Below, one piece after another: positions 26,796-36,770 of a stretch of 64,000 nt of DNA (position 1 is its first letter; every line of letters starts with the position of its first letter). The translations under genes were made by a program, and so were the position numbers. This stretch comes from a bacterium (GTDB taxonomy: Bacteria; Bacillota; Bacilli; Lactobacillales; Streptococcaceae). Location of the stretch: positions 227,001-291,000 of the forward strand of contig CAJNCW010000003.1 of assembly GCA_905221345.1 (NCBI GenBank), written 5' to 3'. The notes beneath the pieces were generated by a model. The model had not been told where the DNA came from. It worked only from the letters and a program-made list of their open reading frames with translations, and did not search any database.

Positions 26796-28969
26796 GGTTT
26801 CTTACCGACTTTCTTAATGGTGGCGGTTTTGATTGGTGGTCTACTTCTTGTATTTTGTAGTGGTACTCTTTGAACAGTAGACGGACGTTCTTTTGTGATT
26901 GGACGTTGTGAAGTTCTATCTGCTGTAGTGGTTGAAGTTGCTGGCTTTTGAACGGTTTTTTCTTGAACGGTATTGCCTTGGCGTTCCACTTTTGGACTTG
27001 AAAAATCGGACTTAACTGCTGGACGCTCTTGTTTGGCTTGTTGAGATTCCTTATATGAAGTCTGAATATTAGACTGTTTTGAGGTCTGTTCATCATGATA
27101 TTGTTCTTGTCTTGTAGTCGGTCTTTCATGAACAGAAGAAGCAGGCTGTTTTTTCTGTTTGACCTGTTCCATTTCAGAGCGACGCTTCGCAATGGTTTTT
27201 CGCCTTTGTTCCTGCTGTTCCTTGCGTCCACTGGCTCTGTCCGCTTTGGTTTGAGAAATACTACTGGTTAAATCACGGACATTCTCTTTTACTTTGGATT
27301 TTCCTTGATATACTGCATATCTTGCATTGGTCGGCAAATCTTTAACCTGTTCTTTCAAACCACTAGCAGTGTCTACCATTCTGTCTTTGGTATCAGCTAC
27401 TGTACCGATGGTTTGACCGATACGTTTTCCAAGTGTTGATTTTTCCTTTCCGTCTGGTCGGGAGTGATCTGCTTGTGTCCTTGCAGAACTCCCCGAACCC
27501 GACTGTCCTTTTTTACCTGTAACAATGGCAGACCCAGCCCCTAGAGTAGTCATGGAACGTCCAAGTTTCCGCTGTAGACGGTGCATGTGAGCGTGCATAA
27601 GCATACGAGGTTTTCTCATCACACGACTTCCCACACTTTGAGAATCGTTACTCTGTAGAGAAAACATACTCATTAAATCGCCCAGCTTGAAGTAGATTCC
27701 TGCAAAGGTCACAATCTGTAGAAAAGCAATCAAAAAGAACGGATAACCAGCCGATAAGGTATAGAGCATGGTTGAAATACTAAATGCTGTCGTAATAATC
27801 AATGTGATTCCAGCTCGTGTCAAAATGGTATTAAAGAGCTTTGTTATGGCTCGTTTTGACATACCATCAAATGATGGAATCATGCTTAAAATAAAGCTCA
27901 CAGGCAGAAACATAGCATAGATGATAAAAAGTACCTGCGAGAAAATCATGATTCCTGTTAATAGGAATACAAATATGGAAATCCCAATATTGAAGACAAA
28001 TAGGAAGAAGACTGTACCTAAACGGTTAATGGTCTTTGTAATGGTTAGATTGGTATTGCTTCTGTCTTCAATTTCTTCCGCAACAATTTTTTCTCTGTCT
28101 TCGCCATTGTTGGAATCTGGGCTGGTGGAGAGCAGGCTTTCCACACGGTCAATACCGATACTTTCAATGTCTGAACTGTTGTATTGAAGCAGTAGCCACG
28201 GTTGCTGAACCTGTATGGAAAACAGGCTATCTCTGATTAAGTCCACTCTGTCCTTGCCTTGACTATCGGAATGGGGCATGACAATCTTCGTGCCAAGTGA
28301 TAAACTGGCATTACTGATGTCTGATGAAAAGTCATTGATTTTTTTAATGTAGTCGGGAGCGTAGGCAATAAAGGAAGCCGATAGGATAAACACCAGCACA
28401 AAATTCATAATGGCATGAATTGCCTTTGTGGTTTCTCTCTTTATCAGTCCCGTATAGGCAACATAAACCCCAAGAACCAAAATCAAGAGTAAGAGGAATC
28501 CAACATAGAAACCCTCTGTTGAAAATCCGTTTGCACTCACACCAGCTAAGGTCTGCATATTCTTACCAATGGAATCTGCTGTAGCGGAAATGAAGTCTAA
28601 GGAATAGGCTTCCTGTACTAAGTAACCTGTCGCATTGGAAACATACAAACTGATTGTCCAAATAAAATTGGTAATGGCATATAGTCCATACATGACCTGT
28701 TTTCCAATCCCGTCCGACCAGTTCCACGGAAGCCAGCCCCAGCTATTATCCACATAAAAATCCAGTTGATAGTTTTCAAGTGGGTATCGGCTGTATTCAT
28801 TTGCCACATTGACCGTATCATCTACCAAGCCCGCAGCTTGAACCACCGTTCCCAGCATGGCTAAAAGAAAAATGGCAATCACAAGTGTGAAAGCCACTGT
28901 CATTGCCACTTTACCTAGACGTTTCAGCGTCCAGTTTGATTTTATTCTGTTTACTATTGATGGTTTCAC
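26792..28969 (-). CDS. orf15: Tn916 Orf15, polytopic conjugation membrane protein (VirB6-like)
   Basis: 725 residues, GTG start after GAGGTG. About eight membrane segments in the first 430 residues; the C-terminal ~270 residues are a hydrophilic, Lys/Gln/Arg-rich tail. Probable inner channel component. It lies two bases after orf16. Confidence 0.9.
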   Translation of the reverse strand: MKPSIVNRIKSNWTLKRLGKVAMTVAFTLVIAIFLLAMLGTVVQAAGLVDDTVNVANEYSRYPLENYQLDFYVDNSWGWLPWNWSDGIGKQVMYGLYAITNFIWTISLYVSNATGYLVQEAYSLDFISATADSIGKNMQTLAGVSANGFSTEGFYVGFLLLLILVLGVYVAYTGLIKRETTKAIHAIMNFVLVFILSASFIAYAPDYIKKINDFSSDISNASLSLGTKIVMPHSDSQGKDRVDLIRDSLFSIQVQQPWLLLQYNSSDIESIGIDRVESLLSTSPDSNNGEDREKIVAEEIEDRSNTNLTITKTINRLGTVFFLFVFNIGISIFVFLLTGIMIFSQVLFIIYAMFLPVSFILSMIPSFDGMSKRAITKLFNTILTRAGITLIITTAFSISTMLYTLSAGYPFFLIAFLQIVTFAGIYFKLGDLMSMFSLQSNDSQSVGSRVMRKPRMLMHAHMHRLQRKLGRSMTTLGAGSAIVTGKKGQSGSGSSARTQADHSRPDGKEKSTLGKRIGQTIGTVADTKDRMVDTASGLKEQVKDLPTNARYAVYQGKSKVKENVRDLTSSISQTKADRASGRKEQQEQRRKTIAKRRSEMEQVKQKKQPASSVHERPTTRQEQYHDEQTSKQSNIQTSYKESQQAKQERPAVKSDFSSPKVERQGNTVQEKTVQKPATSTTTADRTSQRPITKERPSTVQRVPLQNTRSRPPIKTATIKKVGKKP

Positions 28970-28971
28970 AT

Positions 28972-31419
28972 TTACACCTCTTTTCGCACAGGTGGTCTGG
29001 TATCAAAGGCATGGAGCAGTTCTTCAAATACAGGGTGGAACTGTATCACACCGACACGACCATATAAATCACTGATAAGGCATTGCCCGTTTTCCAAATC
29101 ACGCAATCGCTTCTGATTGTTTTCGTCCTCTGGGTCTACACCAAAAAAGGCTAAGGTCTTTTTAATCTCGTTAAGGTCAGTGGAACGAAATGCAAATTTT
29201 AAGCCGAGGTTATTTTTCAGTTTTTCATCTAAGAGGTCGTCTGTATTTTGGGTCACGAAATATACCCCAGCGTTCATAGCACGACCAGCCCGAACCAGCT
29301 TCATAGATAGTGTTTTTCCTTGTGCTACCTGTAAAAAGCTCCATGCTTCGTCTAAATCTACAATCTTGAAAATGCTTCGGTCTGTATGGATAAAGTCTAA
29401 AGCAAAGGTACTAATGACAATCAGCATAGCAACGGATAAAAGCTCCATAGTGGTATATTCCTCAAAGGAAGTTTCCTTGTCGGGAAGTACCAAGTCCGCA
29501 ACCTGTATAATGTTCAGTTGTTTTTCTAAGCTGATAGACTGCTCCACATAACCATTACTGAATAATAAATGTGCAAAGTCATAGTCTGTAAAACTTTCGA
29601 TATGGTCGGCTATACTGGTACTTAGTGGCGTATTCTCAACCCGTAATTCCTCAATCACTTTCATCAACCCTCGTACTTCACTATTGGTTACTGCACGAAT
29701 GGCTTTTCTAAGGATTGGGAAGCGTTCCCCATCACGAGAGGAAATCCCCGTAAGGAATGTCAGAATATCAATAGCCAGTGATTCAGAATCTTTGGGATTT
29801 TTCATAATCACATAAGGGTCAAGTAAGCCTTTGTTTTTCTCATCAGAAGTCAGAGTGACGATATTGATTTCATGGGAAATCTCTGGCAAGGTTTCTTTCC
29901 ATCTGCCACGTTCTGCTTTTGGGTCTACAATCACTGCTTGTGCCCCATAAAGCACCGCATAATAGACGATAAGGTTATTCGCAAAGGATTTACCACCACC
30001 CAGCGAACCAACAAAAGCCGACGCTAACGCATTGGTTACTGAACCCTTAACCCCTTGACTGGCAAGAGCAGGTTTCAGATAGACATTGCGTCCAGTATCT
30101 AAGCTGTAGCCAACATAAATCCCCTCATTTTCCCCCAGCATTTGAGTAGCACCAAAACCTAAACCAGCGAGGAAATCAGAGGTCACGTATTGAATATAAT
30201 CATTCATATAACGCTTGCTGGCAGGTAAAAATTCTTCATGTAAGCCGAGCATATCCCCAAATGGTCGTACCAGTTTTACGCTTAAATCGTCATAAAAATC
30301 TTTCACTTCATTACAACGACGTTTGAGTTCGTCAAGATCATTTGCTGATACCCTTACCACATAAGACAGCTTGTACATAGATTCCTTGCTTTGGTCTAAA
30401 TTGGTTTCCAGCTCATTCACACTTTCCAGAGCTTCCGCCACATTGGAGCTGGTTTCATTATCACTTTGCCAAGCGTGGTTATCCAAGTCTTTCAGTTCTT
30501 TCTTTTTATTGCGGACAGTAGATAGGGCTTTACGATTCGCTACAATTTCCACATTCATTGACGTATCAATCGGGAATGTAAATTGCTGTTGCTGGTAGTA
30601 GAAGATTTCAGAGGACGGGAAGTCCAGTTCTCCGACAATGCTGTTAATGGTAAAGTAAGCTACATAGACGGTTTCATCTTCCTGCTGGATTTTCAAATAT
30701 CGCTGTTTTTCTTCCACCAAACAGCGAGTAGGCTTAATCAAGTCATAGTATTTAATCAGCGTTTCATTATCCAGCTTTTTCTTTGATAGATGGTACTCAT
30801 ACTCTTCATAGGCAGTGCCTGTCTGTCCGTAAAGGTGTTCAATCAGATAGCCGAAGTCGTCCTTATCTAACCTGCGGATTTTGAAACGACGAGAGATTTT
30901 ATTTTCTAAGAGCTTTTCCATCTTCTGAAAACGCAGGATTTCATCATTACTCATACTAACAAAATCGTCCATCAGCTTATGGTTCACATCATAGACAAAA
31001 TCAGACAAAGCATTTTTTGCTTCAACGGTAAGACTTTTCATAGAAAACTCCTGATCGTTGAGAAGCAACTTAAAGCCGATAAAGAAACGGTAGTTCACTT
31101 GATTTTCGCCAATCATGGATATTAAAGCGTCTGTCTGTTGGTCGATTTTGTCATAGGCAACCGCTTTGAGCTTGCCAGTGACTTCATTTTTGGAACGCTC
31201 TTGTGCAGAACGTATGCTGGATTCTGTACTGATTTGTAAAGCATGAATTTTGCCATCACGATTTTGTGCGATAAGCTGTCTGAAAGAATCATGCACTTGT
31301 ATTTTCTGTTCTGGACTTAGAAATGAGTAATTGTAAGGAACAAGCTCATAGTAAGCATAACATTCCCCGTCTTTATTCCAGACGAGATTGTTTTCAATGT
31401 ATTTAATTGGATATGCCAT
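28972..31419 (-). CDS. orf16: Tn916 Orf16, VirB4-type conjugation ATPase
   Basis: 815 residues from ATG 31419 (RBS TTAGGAGTG), the Tn916 length. Walker A GSLGGGKSFANN (near residue 455), Walker B IFKIVDLDEAW. It powers assembly or transport by the type IV system. It overlaps the end of orf17 by 17 bases. Confidence 0.95.
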   Translation of the reverse strand: MAYPIKYIENNLVWNKDGECYAYYELVPYNYSFLSPEQKIQVHDSFRQLIAQNRDGKIHALQISTESSIRSAQERSKNEVTGKLKAVAYDKIDQQTDALISMIGENQVNYRFFIGFKLLLNDQEFSMKSLTVEAKNALSDFVYDVNHKLMDDFVSMSNDEILRFQKMEKLLENKISRRFKIRRLDKDDFGYLIEHLYGQTGTAYEEYEYHLSKKKLDNETLIKYYDLIKPTRCLVEEKQRYLKIQQEDETVYVAYFTINSIVGELDFPSSEIFYYQQQQFTFPIDTSMNVEIVANRKALSTVRNKKKELKDLDNHAWQSDNETSSNVAEALESVNELETNLDQSKESMYKLSYVVRVSANDLDELKRRCNEVKDFYDDLSVKLVRPFGDMLGLHEEFLPASKRYMNDYIQYVTSDFLAGLGFGATQMLGENEGIYVGYSLDTGRNVYLKPALASQGVKGSVTNALASAFVGSLGGGKSFANNLIVYYAVLYGAQAVIVDPKAERGRWKETLPEISHEINIVTLTSDEKNKGLLDPYVIMKNPKDSESLAIDILTFLTGISSRDGERFPILRKAIRAVTNSEVRGLMKVIEELRVENTPLSTSIADHIESFTDYDFAHLLFSNGYVEQSISLEKQLNIIQVADLVLPDKETSFEEYTTMELLSVAMLIVISTFALDFIHTDRSIFKIVDLDEAWSFLQVAQGKTLSMKLVRAGRAMNAGVYFVTQNTDDLLDEKLKNNLGLKFAFRSTDLNEIKKTLAFFGVDPEDENNQKRLRDLENGQCLISDLYGRVGVIQFHPVFEELLHAFDTRPPVRKEV

Positions 31420-31795
31420 AAAATTCACTCCTAACTGCTGTAATGGCTTCTTGTGGCTGGTTTCTGCCAAGCGTTACTTTTTTTCCTGCATAGGTCAGCT
31501 TTGGTCGCAGTGCATAAGCAATGACAGACTTCAAAAATCCATAAGGCTTTTTACCATCAAAAGTTTTTGTAGACATAAACCATGTGAAAGCCACAGGAAT
31601 CCCAAAGTATTTGAGAAATGCTCCCTCTATCATGGAAAGAGGGGGCAAGTTGCCAAGTATCATCACTGCAAAGAGTGACACGACAAACCATGTCATTTGC
31701 GTAAAGGTTATGGGAAACGGAAGTCTAAAATCATTGATAGAATACAGTACCTTTTCCACAGACCAGATACTGGTATAGCTTCGTATTTTCTTCAT
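31403..31795 (-). CDS. orf17: Tn916 Orf17, TcpE-family conjugation protein
   Basis: 130 residues if started at ATG 31795 (GAAAGGATTG upstream). The frame is open to an ATG at 31909 (168 aa), but that start has no ribosome site, and the extra segment runs through a terminator hairpin with a T run. Two membrane segments (about 35-80), then GFLKSVIAYALRPKLTYAGKK, typical of TcpE. Confidence 0.85.
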   Translation of the reverse strand: MKKIRSYTSIWSVEKVLYSINDFRLPFPITFTQMTWFVVSLFAVMILGNLPPLSMIEGAFLKYFGIPVAFTWFMSTKTFDGKKPYGFLKSVIAYALRPKLTYAGKKVTLGRNQPQEAITAVRSEFYGISN

Positions 31796-31812
31796 GTAAT
31801 CAATCCTTTCAT

Positions 31813-31843
31813 AAAAAATAGGGGTAGCTGATTGAGCCACCCC
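31813..31843 (-). terminator. Terminator between orf18 and orf17
   Basis: On the minus strand GGGGTGGCT pairs with AGCTACCCC (one G-U), followed by TATTTTTT. It sits inside the transfer operon. Confidence 0.75.
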
Positions 31844-31883
31844 GTAAAATAGAAAATCTGCCAGTAGTAATGTACCGACAGAT

Positions 31884-32381
31884 TTAATAGACGATTTCAA
31901 AAATCCCATGATTGGTTGAGATAAACGTTCCTGAAAGGTCTAAATCCCGACCATAGGCTTGATAATCAATATAGTTTTGAAGACTAGCTGGTACTTCGCC
32001 TAAAGCACCCGTTTCTTCAATGTAGTAGCGTGCCACGTCATACATATCATCACAATCGGAATGAATGATAATATCCTCTTGATGTTCGCTTAGTTCTTCA
32101 ATGCTTGAAAAATGAGTGAGCAGAGCAGATAGCTCCGATTGTAATTCTTCGGGTAATTCCGATACCATTTCCCATAGTCGATTGAGTTCGCCAATGGAAG
32201 TGTATTCGTCAACCGTAAAGGGTAACTCGTAGTCATGAATGGCGTATTCCTCATATTCATCATTCAAGCCGATTTTCTCTTTGACTTCCTCAAAGTCAAT
32301 GGGAAAGGTAAACCACGCACCGACCAATTCGCCCTCATTGTATTTGCCTAAATTCGCAATATAGACTTGCATATCGTCCAT
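31884..32381 (-). CDS. ardA: Tn916 Orf18, ArdA antirestriction protein
   Basis: 165 residues, very acidic; a DNA mimic that inhibits type I restriction enzymes during transfer. Visible family features: IYVANLGKYNEGEL-like start and WFTFPIDFEEVKEKIG. RBS AAAGGACG. Confidence 0.96.
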   Translation of the reverse strand: MDDMQVYIANLGKYNEGELVGAWFTFPIDFEEVKEKIGLNDEYEEYAIHDYELPFTVDEYTSIGELNRLWEMVSELPEELQSELSALLTHFSSIEELSEHQEDIIIHSDCDDMYDVARYYIEETGALGEVPASLQNYIDYQAYGRDLDLSGTFISTNHGIFEIVY

Positions 32382-32497
32382 ATATTCACGTCCTTTCTTT
32401 GTAGAGATTCAAAAATCCCTACCGCACTTCGTTTGGTGTACCATTCCTTTGCGGAACATAAGAAAACCACTTATATTCCACAAAAGAACGGTTTTAT

Positions 32498-32719
32498 TTA
32501 AGCACCAATAATGCGATTGAATAGCTCTAGTAAAATGTCTTTTACTCCAGCAGCGTTGAAGACTAAGCCAACCGCAATAATCGCAATAATTAAAAAGCCA
32601 ATCAGTTTGCTAAACTCACGCTTGAAGCCAAGATACAAGCCAATCACAACGATTGCTAAAAGCACCAGTGATTGAGCGTTTGATAGAAACCAGTTATAAA
32701 GGTTTTGTCCAAAATTCAT
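32498..32719 (-). CDS. orf19: Tn916 Orf19, small membrane protein
   Basis: 73 residues with two hydrophobic segments (14-33 and 38-58). RBS AGAGGAGAA. Conserved in the Tn916 transfer operon; role unknown. Confidence 0.9.
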   Translation of the reverse strand: MNFGQNLYNWFLSNAQSLVLLAIVVIGLYLGFKREFSKLIGFLIIAIIAVGLVFNAAGVKDILLELFNRIIGA

Positions 32720-32761
32720 AAAAATGTTCTCCTCTCTATATTCAATGAATTTGTATTTGAG

Positions 32762-33966
32762 TTATTTTTTTGTTGTTATCACGTCCTGTTCTTTTACTGA
32801 CTGTTGCTTCAAAATCTGCTTGTGTCGGTCTGTCAGTTTCGCATGGTCGAGAATGTCTTTTACAACCTGCGTCTGGTTGATTTCATCAAGTTTAATCGCA
32901 ACCTTTAAGGTCGGGGCAACTTGATGAGATAGCCAGTTCAGCGTCCTTTGGAAGGAGTAAGGCTCTGGTTTTGTGGTTAGTTTTAATCGTTCACGATTGT
33001 TCCCAATAAACCAAGCCCATTCTTCATTCAGTTTCCAATCAGAACGAGGTTTGGAATCGTCTTTATCTACAAAACGGATATACCGATTGATAATTTTAAA
33101 GGCGGTATGCTCTGGATTGTCATAGACGAGTAAATCACGGACTGCATAATAGCACGCTCATTTTTCAATCGAATCTCAAAACGGTTTTTTACTTCTGCGT
33201 CTTCAATGGGAATATCATTTTTCTTGTACTGCTCGTAGTCCTTTTCATAGATACAGAAATAAACTTCACTTTGTAATGAACCGATATAGAGGGTGTTTCC
33301 CATACATTCCTTTTCCTCTTTGCGTACCAGTTCGCCACTGCGATAGCTTTTAAAACTGCGGAAGACGGAGATACATTCTTCCTGTTGGCACTTTTCAGTG
33401 AGTACAGGGATATTTAAAATCCCTGTCTTATCGTTAATGGCAAGGTCAAGGCGTTTCATCACACCGCCAGCCACCAAAACGTCCATAAAGAACTCATACC
33501 AGCTTCTTTGTTGTGCCAGAAGATAGCTTTCAAATTGTCTGCACCCACGACCTTTCAATTCCACCAGAACTCCTTTGTCCAGTTCATGGGAGCAAAGGAC
33601 GAATATGTCGCCTAAAGCATAATGCTCTGAATAAGAATAGAAACCATAGTCCTCATGAAGAAAATAGGACAGTTTCAGTTGTAAGATGTTTTCGACCACC
33701 TGCTGTACGTCTGTTGTCGGAAAGCGAATTCTTACATAATCAAACAGCATTTCAAGGGGAGCGTCGGGATTGAAGCGTTCCAGAGCTTCCCAAAGGGACT
33801 GCTGTAAATCCTCTGATGGCTTGACTTTTCCTGTTTCAATATCGCTTAGATACTGCCTTGTAATACCAGTCGCAACAGCTAAACGGTTTTGAGATAGTCC
33901 ATAAGCCAAGCGTTTTTCTTTTAAATGCTGTAACCAAGTTTGTTCATTCAGTAAAAATCCCTCCAA
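32762..33966 (-). pseudogene. orf20: Tn916 orf20 (relaxase/replication initiator), frameshifted
   Basis: The gene spans 1205 bases, one short of the 1206 expected for 401 residues plus stop. The frame is correct to LKNERA, then near 33150 one base is missing (Tn916 reads NERAYYAVRDLL), giving 11 altered residues-plus and a stop at 33067 after 299 residues. The last ~100 residues resume in another frame down to TAA 32762. N-terminal XRE HTH (15-70), then a Rep_trans relaxase domain. Known role: nicking at oriT with Int. A true mutation or a sequencing error are both possible. Confidence 0.85.
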
Positions 33967-34143
33967 TCAAAAAGGCGTATGTCAACTTTTAAAGCCCATT
34001 TGACATACGCTGAAATTTTGTAAATCCCTTGTAACCAAAGGATTTTCTAATGTTTTTTTGACTGTTTCCTGTCGATTTGTACCCCCCTGTTAGATACGGG
34101 GGGTTAAGTGCTGGCGTGGCTATTGCCACACCAGCCAGCAAGA
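33967..34143 (-). promoter_or_regulatory. oriT: Tn916 oriT region
   Basis: The intergenic space between orf21 and orf20 is the mapped oriT of Tn916. It contains a stem ACCCCCC (34081-34087)/GGGGGGT (34098-34104) and an inverted repeat CTGGCGTGGC-tatt-GCCACACCAG (34111-34134). Confidence 0.8.
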
Positions 34144-35529
34144 TCAGTCCACACCTGCGACTTCCGCTTCGCACGTCGCCTGCGTGGACTGTCTGCTGTT
34201 GGATAACTTTTTAATTTCCTCCAAGAAATCATATCCTTTTGGTACAAGGGGAGTATAAAACTCTGATATGACACTTGTTCCTACATCAACATAGCCACGA
34301 CCTTTGATTCGCTTTAAGAAGAAATCCTTTTGTACGTCACTGCCAAACATCATGCCATAGCCCATTTCAGACATACGACCTAAAGCCACTCTGAAATTAA
34401 ACTGATCACGGATTCCGTCGCCTAAATATTTTGCGTCTGGACGTTGACAAGCCAGTATTAGAAAGAAGCCAGCTTGACGACCTAACATGACAATCTGTTT
34501 CAGCTTATTCATAACTGCGGTGTTTTCTTTTGTTCCCAGCATTTCCATGAAAGCGACGTATTCATCAAAGATTAAGAAGTGTGCCGGGAGACCTAAGTAA
34601 GCATAATTTTTGCCAGTCTTATAGTTCTTCATCTGCTTCATTTCCTCACTACGTTTCATCATTTCTTCATAGAATGTTTCAATGCAAGAAAGCAAGTCTT
34701 CTTTTCTATAGTAGACATTTGCCATCACAGAACCTAAGTCCGCAAGATCAGCATTTTTCGGGTCAAGAATATACAGTTTTGAATCTGTATGAAGCAAGGC
34801 TTCAATCAGTGTCAGTATAAAGTAAGTTTTACCGCCACCTGTACCACCAGCAATCAACATATGAGGGAGCTTATCATATTCCCACCATACGTTTTTCATT
34901 AAGCGAAGTTTACCATCTTTAGCTTCTACTTCATCAATAGAAATACGACTGGCTATGGTGTCATAGAGCAAAGTATATTCCACATAGGAATCCTTTAACT
35001 CTTTATCCGTCAGCTCACAGTACAAGCCACTCTCTAATTTCTTTTCCAAGTGTAAGAGTTGGTCTTGATATTTTCCCAGCGTGATTTCCACCCGTATCTG
35101 TATCAAGCCATTTTTAAGTCGATAATACATTTTAGGGAAGTAGGTTATCTTTTCCTTTGTACGACCAGCACTATCTTTAAAGAAACCCTCTGTTTTGACC
35201 TGTTCAGATTCATACCACTTGTTTTCAAGTATCATCTTTGCCAGTTTTTGACGGTGGTAAAGTTGTTTAACCGTATCATAGCGAACCCGTTTGAATACAA
35301 ACGCTACCAGCAAGCAGATAAGAATTGCGACACTGAAACTGATAATTAAATAGGGAATGTCAATCTTATCTGCTTGTGATAGGTTAAAATCCTGCCAGTT
35401 GATCTGCTGGATTGTCTTCACATGAAACAGTCCGACAACCAGCAGGAAAACAGGCAGGAGTGACGCTATCGTAAAATGAAAGACTAAATCTTTACCAGAT
35501 GGGCGAATCCTTTTACCACGCTGTTTCAT
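34144..35529 (-). CDS. orf21: Tn916 Orf21, FtsK/SpoIIIE-type coupling protein (TcpA)
   Basis: 461 residues: two N-terminal membrane segments (about 15-75), then an FtsK-type ATPase with Walker A GGTGGGKTYF and Walker B HFLIFDEYVAF. It delivers the processed DNA to the channel. RBS GAAAGGAGA. Confidence 0.96.
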   Translation of the reverse strand: MKQRGKRIRPSGKDLVFHFTIASLLPVFLLVVGLFHVKTIQQINWQDFNLSQADKIDIPYLIISFSVAILICLLVAFVFKRVRYDTVKQLYHRQKLAKMILENKWYESEQVKTEGFFKDSAGRTKEKITYFPKMYYRLKNGLIQIRVEITLGKYQDQLLHLEKKLESGLYCELTDKELKDSYVEYTLLYDTIASRISIDEVEAKDGKLRLMKNVWWEYDKLPHMLIAGGTGGGKTYFILTLIEALLHTDSKLYILDPKNADLADLGSVMANVYYRKEDLLSCIETFYEEMMKRSEEMKQMKNYKTGKNYAYLGLPAHFLIFDEYVAFMEMLGTKENTAVMNKLKQIVMLGRQAGFFLILACQRPDAKYLGDGIRDQFNFRVALGRMSEMGYGMMFGSDVQKDFFLKRIKGRGYVDVGTSVISEFYTPLVPKGYDFLEEIKKLSNSRQSTQATCEAEVAGVD

Positions 35530-35557
35530 GCGAAAAAGTCTCCTTTCTACCTAGCGA

Positions 35558-35944
35558 CTATTTGTCTTGTGTCGGTTCTTTCTTTGCTTGTGGTTGAGCT
35601 TTGAATGAACTAGAATCCTTTGTCAGCACAATATCGTCTGCCTTGATATACCAGTCAACATCTGCTCCTTGATAGGTGGCAGTAGCAACGGTGTCCGCAA
35701 TGGGATTGATAAGTTCCACCCGTGCGTTATAATCAAACTCTTTCAAAGGCACGCTGGCAGGAATACTTACTTGAATCATGCGTCCTTGTCCTTTGGATTT
35801 TAAGTCATAGGTACGTTCCTTGATTTCATCTGAAACCGACCCGTCTTCATTTTGGATTCTCACTTCACGACGTAGAGCAGAGAATTTCAATTCTCCAAAA
35901 GTCGTGTCTTTATCTAATACAATGCCATTTGCTAATCTCATCAT
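35558..35944 (-). CDS. orf22: Tn916 Orf22, DUF961 protein
   Basis: 128 residues, YdcP/DUF961 family, paralogous with Orf23 (both share the TFGELKF/TFGNLEF start and the NP-A/T segment). Conserved at the start of Tn916-like transfer operons; helicase-processivity roles have been shown for relatives in ICEBs1. Confidence 0.93.
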   Translation of the reverse strand: MMRLANGIVLDKDTTFGELKFSALRREVRIQNEDGSVSDEIKERTYDLKSKGQGRMIQVSIPASVPLKEFDYNARVELINPIADTVATATYQGADVDWYIKADDIVLTKDSSSFKAQPQAKKEPTQDK

Positions 35945-35959
35945 TTTTCCTCTCTTTCT

Positions 35960-36274
35960 TTATTCTTTTATCATGTCGTCAGCATGTAAAAGGTAATTTG
36001 TAAAACCACGAGTGCCGATTTTGTAGCCCTCTGCGGTAATACGTGGATTGACTAACTTCACACGTTCCTCAAAGCCGAAATGTTTTTCGCCAGCTTCAGC
36101 AGGAAGCACCACCACAATATCATCTGCTCTTTGAACATCAGAATAGAGATTATAGCTTCTTGATAAGACAGTTAGCCGTCCGTTGATTCTTCGCTGAACG
36201 ACTTTATCCTCGCCAGCAAATTCTAAATTGCCGAATGTTTTTTCCATGTTGGGAATCACAAATTTAAGTTCCAT
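35960..36274 (-). CDS. orf23: Tn916 Orf23, DUF961 protein
   Basis: 104 residues, paralogue of Orf22. Directly follows orf24. Confidence 0.93.
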   Translation of the reverse strand: MELKFVIPNMEKTFGNLEFAGEDKVVQRRINGRLTVLSRSYNLYSDVQRADDIVVVLPAEAGEKHFGFEERVKLVNPRITAEGYKIGTRGFTNYLLHADDMIKE

Positions 36275-36296
36275 ATTTTTACCTATCCTTTCTTTT

Positions 36297-36371
36297 TTAT
36301 TGGCTGAATGAATGTTTGATGGTCTTAAAGAGTGGGGAACGACCTTTTGATTCTTGATTTTTTGTTTTCAT
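36297..36371 (-). CDS. orf24: Tn916 Orf24, 24-residue peptide
   Basis: MKTKNQESKGRSPLF then KTIKHSFSQ and stop; basic. GAAAGGAAG precedes the ATG. First ORF of the transfer operon. Confidence 0.7.
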   Translation of the reverse strand: MKTKNQESKGRSPLFKTIKHSFSQ

Positions 36372-36397
36372 AAGTTCACTTCCTTTCAAAATCGGGT

Positions 36398-36431
36398 AAA
36401 AAAATAGACACCTCATTTTTTGAAGTGTCTA
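36398..36431 (-). terminator. Terminator between the Tn916 left end and orf24
   Basis: An 11-bp stem (36405-36415 with 36421-36431, one G-U on the minus strand) then T7. In the circular form, transcripts crossing the joint must pass it to reach the transfer genes. Confidence 0.85.
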
Positions 36432-36584
36432 CCTATTAAATATTCAAATTTTATTGGAAGTATCTTTATATCTTCACTTTTCAAGGATAAATCGTCGTAT
36501 CAAAGCTCATTCATAAGTAGTAAATTAGTAGTAAATTGAGTGGTTTTGACCTTGATAAAGTGTGATAAGTCCAGTTTTTATGCG

Positions 36585-36603
36585 GATAACTAGATTTTTA
36601 TGC
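36585..36603. repeat. Tn916 terminal inverted repeat, orf24 end
   Basis: GATAACTAGATTTTTATGC, partner of the repeat at 18582. Confidence 0.8.
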
Positions 36604-36770
36604 TATTTTTTCTGGTAAAAATTAGCTTATTTTAGGGAAATGAAATGCTAACGTTATGTAACAATGTTAGTCTTTTATTTCAAAATCTTTGTTTAGTATG
36701 AATTTAGCTCTACAGGAAAATAAAAAATGTGATAAAAATTTCAACTACTCTTATCTATAATAAAGCTACC
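36604..36770 (+). promoter_or_regulatory. Outer ICE sequence and candidate transfer-operon promoter
   Basis: AT-rich, no gene. An inverted repeat GCTAAC-gttatgtaacaat-GTTAG-type hairpin lies near 36645. A perfect TATAAT at 36756-36761 could start transcription just before the boxA-like motif; no convincing -35. Confidence 0.45.

Larger units (their letters stand above)
18581..36604 (-). mobile_element. Tn916-type conjugative transposon with tet(M)
   Basis: Gene order on the minus strand is orf24-23-22-21-20-19-18-17-16-15-14-13-orf12-tet(M)-orf6-orf9(opposite)-orf7-orf8-xis-int, the full Tn916 set. The imperfect terminal inverted repeats are GTATAAATTTCTAATTATC at 18582 and GATAACTAGATTTTTATGC at 36585. 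The span between them (~18,024 bases) fits the 18,032-bp Tn916. Exact ends are uncertain by a few bases because they merge with the coupling sequences. It is nested in the outer ICE. Confidence 0.97.

Noticed and set aside
31403..31909. 168-residue version of Orf17
   Set aside because: The upstream start lacks a ribosome site and the extra residues are encoded by a terminator hairpin; the internal ATG at 31795 has a good site.
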